From assembly GCF_038443385.1 (NCBI RefSeq), contig NZ_CP151726.1:4030001-4094000 (forward strand): 64,000 nucleotides of DNA, written 5' to 3'. The notes under the pieces are model-generated. The model saw only the letters and a list, made by a program, of their open reading frames with translations, made no database searches and had not been told where the DNA came from. The stretch is from Stieleria varia. Lineage in GTDB: Bacteria; Planctomycetota; Planctomycetia; Pirellulales; Pirellulaceae. Position numbers and translations under genes: made by a program. Of this stretch, positions 61,756 to 64,000 are shown piece after piece (the stretch's first letter is position 1; every line of letters starts with the position of its first letter).

Positions 61756-62112
61756 TCATCTTGGGAGCACACCTTGGTTCTCGGTTTCACTTTGCACGCG
61801 ATCGGCAATGTTCTTCAGAGTTGCAGTATCACAGTTCGCGAGCGCGCGAAAAAGTTCTGGCTGATCGAGAATTCGGCGGGAGATTGAGTCAGGGATTCGG
61901 CCGGCCATGAGCAACAGCTCGTCTTCGTCGCCATCAAGCGTGTCCGCGAGCCGGTGAATCAGTGCTTCGGAGGGCGAGTCGCCGAAGTCCAACTTGCCGT
62001 TTTCGACTTTACTCAAGTAGCTGTAACCAACACCCACCAACGGCGCGAGCGTTCGAAGCGAAAAGCCCTTGGCTTTGCGAAGCTCACGGATTTTCTCGCC
62101 GAAGGCGTTCAT
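61756..62112 (-). CDS. XRE-type HTH regulator
   Basis: 118 residues from ATG 62112 (MNAFGEKIREL). Helix-turn-helix in FSLRTLAPLVGVGYSYLSKVENGKL, then a helical tail (QPELFRALANCDTATLKNIAD). This regulator type commonly precedes a partner gene encoding a peptidase or a nuclease; here the partner is the 262-residue protein. It is divergent from hsdM with 125 bases in between. Confidence 0.85.
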   Translation of the reverse strand: MNAFGEKIRELRKAKGFSLRTLAPLVGVGYSYLSKVENGKLDFGDSPSEALIHRLADTLDGDEDELLLMAGRIPDSISRRILDQPELFRALANCDTATLKNIADRVQSETENQGVLPR

Positions 62113-62236
62113 GGGTGCCTGCCTGCTTGTTTGCGGTGCTCTGACACCATACGATTGTTGCAGGTAAAAGGCAACAGTACGAAAGGGGCATGACGAAACG
62201 CTTCTTTCGCGATTTCTTTCTCGCGAAGTATGAGCT

Positions 62237-63928
62237 ATGTCAGAGGCGGACAGCCAGAAGTTCCTCAAGGATCTCGATAAGAAACTTTGGACAGCGGCGG
62301 ACCGATTGCGAGCCAACTTGGACGCAGCGGTCTACAAGCATGCTGTTCTCGGCCTGATCTTCCTGAAATACGTCTCCGACGCATTTGAGCTTCGTCAGCG
62401 AGCATTGGAAGTTCAGTTGCGTGACCCGAATCACGACTACTTCGTGGACTCGAAAGGATACTCAGACGACGAGTACAACGAAGTGGTCCGGCAGGAACTG
62501 GAAGTCCGCGACTACTACCTGGAAGAGAACGTTTTCTGGGTGCCGGCGCTCGCTCGCTGGAAGACGATTCAGGAGAATGCCGCACTTCCGGCCGGAACGG
62601 AGATCGAAATCGTCAACGGCAAAAAGACGACCTACAAGATCACGTCCATCGGCAAACTGATCGACGACGCGCTGGCCGCCGTTGAGCAGGACAACCCCAA
62701 ACTCAAAGGCGTGCTGAACAAGAACTACACTCAACTGCAGTTGCCCGCCGAGAGTCTCACGGGCCTGATCAATCTGATCGCCGAGATCCCGTTTCAGCAC
62801 GAAGACCTCGACGCCAAAGACATCCTGGGCCACGTCTACGAATATTTTCTGGGTCAATTCGCACTCGCCGAAGGCAAAAAGGGCGGTCAGTACTACACGC
62901 CCAAATCGATCGTTAATCTGATCGTCGAAATGCTCGAGCCGTTCAAAGGGAGAGTCTATGACCCGGCGATGGGCAGCGGCGGGTTCTTTGTCTCCAGCGA
63001 GAAATTCATCGAGCAGCACGGCGGCAAGATCGGCGACGTGTCGGTTTACGGCCAGGAGTCGAATCCGACCACGTGGCGACTGGCGGCGATGAACATGGCC
63101 ATTCGCGGCATCGACTTCAATTTTGGCGGCCAACCCGCCAACACGTTTACCAACGACCTGCATCCGGATCTGCGAGCCGACTATGTGATGGCCAATCCGC
63201 CGTTCAACATGAAAGAATGGTGGGACGGCAAGCTGGAAGGCGATCCGCGTTGGGAACATGGCGATCCGCCCAAAGGCAACGCCAACTTTGGCTGGCTGCA
63301 GCACATGCTGTATCACCTCTCCCCGAAAGGCTCGATGGCACTGCTGTTGGCCAATGGTTCGATGAGCAGTAATACCGGAGGCGAAGGTGAGATTCGCGAG
63401 ACGATCGTCAAGAAGGACCTTGTCGAATGCATGGTCGCCTTGCCTGGCCAGCTCTTTACCAATACGCAAATTCCGGCCTGCATATGGTTCCTGACCAAAA
63501 CGAAAGAGAAACGAGGCCGAGGAGCCGCCGCCTTCCGCGACCGAGCGGGTGAAGTGCTCTTCATCGACGCCCGCAAGCTGGGCTACATGGTGGACCGGGT
63601 CCTCCGGGCCTTCACTGACGAAGACACGGCAAAGATCGTCAACACTTTTCATGCGTGGAAGCGAGACAAAGACGCGTACGAGGATGTCCCCGGCTTCTGC
63701 AAGAGCGCCACGTTGGACGAGATCGCCGAACACGGCTTCGTCCTCACGCCCGGTCGCTACGTCGGAGCCGAAGACGTGGTACACGACGGCGTCCCCTTCG
63801 CCGAGAAAATGGCCACGCTCACCCGTGAACTCGCGGATCAATTCGCCGAGTCTGCCAAACTCGAAAAAGCCATCCGCAAGAACATGAAGACACTTGGGTT
63901 CGAGTTACCAGCAGGGGGCAAAGAATGA
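62237..63928 (+). CDS. hsdM: Type I restriction-modification N6-adenine methylase (HsdM)
   Basis: 563 residues. HsdM N-terminal helical domain (LDKKLWTAADRLRANLDAAVYKHAVLGLIF), SAM motif YDPAMGSGGFFV near residue 240, and the catalytic NPPFNM near residue 319. The GQYYTPKSIVNLIVEML segment is typical of type I enzymes. It methylates adenine in complex with HsdS. The next gene overlaps its stop (ATGA) and begins like RhuM, a known insertion in type I operons; hsdS and hsdR would be beyond the window. Confidence 0.96.
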   Translation: MSEADSQKFLKDLDKKLWTAADRLRANLDAAVYKHAVLGLIFLKYVSDAFELRQRALEVQLRDPNHDYFVDSKGYSDDEYNEVVRQELEVRDYYLEENVFWVPALARWKTIQENAALPAGTEIEIVNGKKTTYKITSIGKLIDDALAAVEQDNPKLKGVLNKNYTQLQLPAESLTGLINLIAEIPFQHEDLDAKDILGHVYEYFLGQFALAEGKKGGQYYTPKSIVNLIVEMLEPFKGRVYDPAMGSGGFFVSSEKFIEQHGGKIGDVSVYGQESNPTTWRLAAMNMAIRGIDFNFGGQPANTFTNDLHPDLRADYVMANPPFNMKEWWDGKLEGDPRWEHGDPPKGNANFGWLQHMLYHLSPKGSMALLLANGSMSSNTGGEGEIRETIVKKDLVECMVALPGQLFTNTQIPACIWFLTKTKEKRGRGAAAFRDRAGEVLFIDARKLGYMVDRVLRAFTDEDTAKIVNTFHAWKRDKDAYEDVPGFCKSATLDEIAEHGFVLTPGRYVGAEDVVHDGVPFAEKMATLTRELADQFAESAKLEKAIRKNMKTLGFELPAGGKE

Positions 63929-64000
63929 CGGACAATTTACCGGGCCCATCTAACCGAAACTTTCTGTTTTACGACACCGAAGACGGCACGACCCGCGTAC
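63925..64000 (+). CDS. RhuM-like virulence protein, 5' part only
   Basis: 25 residues seen, starting in the hsdM stop. RNFLFYDTEDGTTRV resembles the beginning of RhuM-family proteins often encoded inside type I restriction operons. Too short for certainty. Confidence 0.5.
   Translation, partial: MTDNLPGPSNRNFLFYDTEDGTTRV

Noticed and set aside
62462..63841. 459-residue minus-strand ORF opposite hsdM
   Set aside because: Antisense shadow of a clear HsdM with all motifs.

Overview
This window reads like a Planctomycetota chromosome of the Pirellulaceae (Rhodopirellula-like) type. The signs are mid-50s GC, a sigma factor fused to a Hanks-type kinase, a PQQ propeller protein with an N-terminal membrane block, many lone unoperonic genes, and a dispersed palindromic REP family with its own REP-associated transposase. 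No database search was possible, so family names rest on motifs read by eye.

Layout. 1-7.6 kb: ordinary chromosomal genes (lipoprotein hydrolase, PQQ propeller, SDR, DisA-like protein, kinase, secreted protein). 8.4-13.6 kb: a graveyard of broken accessory genes (DUF433, frameshifted nucleotidyltransferase, serine-recombinase remnant, chopped toxin-antitoxin genes) around an intact three-gene operon. 14-22.3 kb: RNA/ADP-ribose enzymes (metallophosphoesterase, LMW phosphatase, macrodomain, ATP-grasp, divergent EF-Tu, two RlaP-type nucleotidyltransferases, PARG-like protein, Eri-1-like exonuclease) with REP elements and a RAYT transposase. 22.6-26.8 kb: hypothetical genes, a zeta-toxin-like pair and a ParB fragment. 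26.8-35.4 kb: an XRE regulator and two paralogous ~1,230-1,265-residue proteins with C-terminal PD-(D/E)XK-like motifs, a candidate defence operon. 35.5-43 kb: phage capsid remnants and ordinary genes. 43.3-52.8 kb: a tRNA array of about 39 tRNA or tRNA-like genes covering all 20 amino acids, interrupted by a few ORFs, slipin, endonuclease V and a SEC-C peptide. It ends in seven tandem copies of a tRNA-mimic RNA lying directly upstream of a Ro60/TROVE gene. 54.8-59 kb: KptA/Tpt1 2'-phosphotransferase, PnuC, NadR-like enzyme, ADP-ribosylglycohydrolase, M28 peptidase, ferredoxin. 59.4-64 kb: sigma-kinase fusion, an HTH/nuclease-like pair and a type I methylase (hsdM) followed by a RhuM-like start.

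The main discovery candidate is the block at 51.3-55.4 kb. Seven RNA elements share a 5' leg and a 3' leg that pair with compensatory changes. Between the legs they carry the T arm, a closed acceptor stem and (in three) the D arm of different tRNAs, in circularly permuted order. This is the architecture of bacterial Y RNAs (YrlA), and the next gene is Ro60. In two copies, joining the ends would also rebuild an anticodon arm, so permuted tRNA genes spliced by a KptA-linked pathway is the rival reading. The surrounding genes make a coherent tRNA storage, repair and NAD/ADP-ribose recycling island: Ro60 (binding), KptA (2'-phosphate removal using NAD), macrodomain/PARG/DraG-like hydrolases (ADP-ribose products), PnuC and NadR (NAD supply), RlaP nucleotidyltransferases, endonuclease V and slipin.
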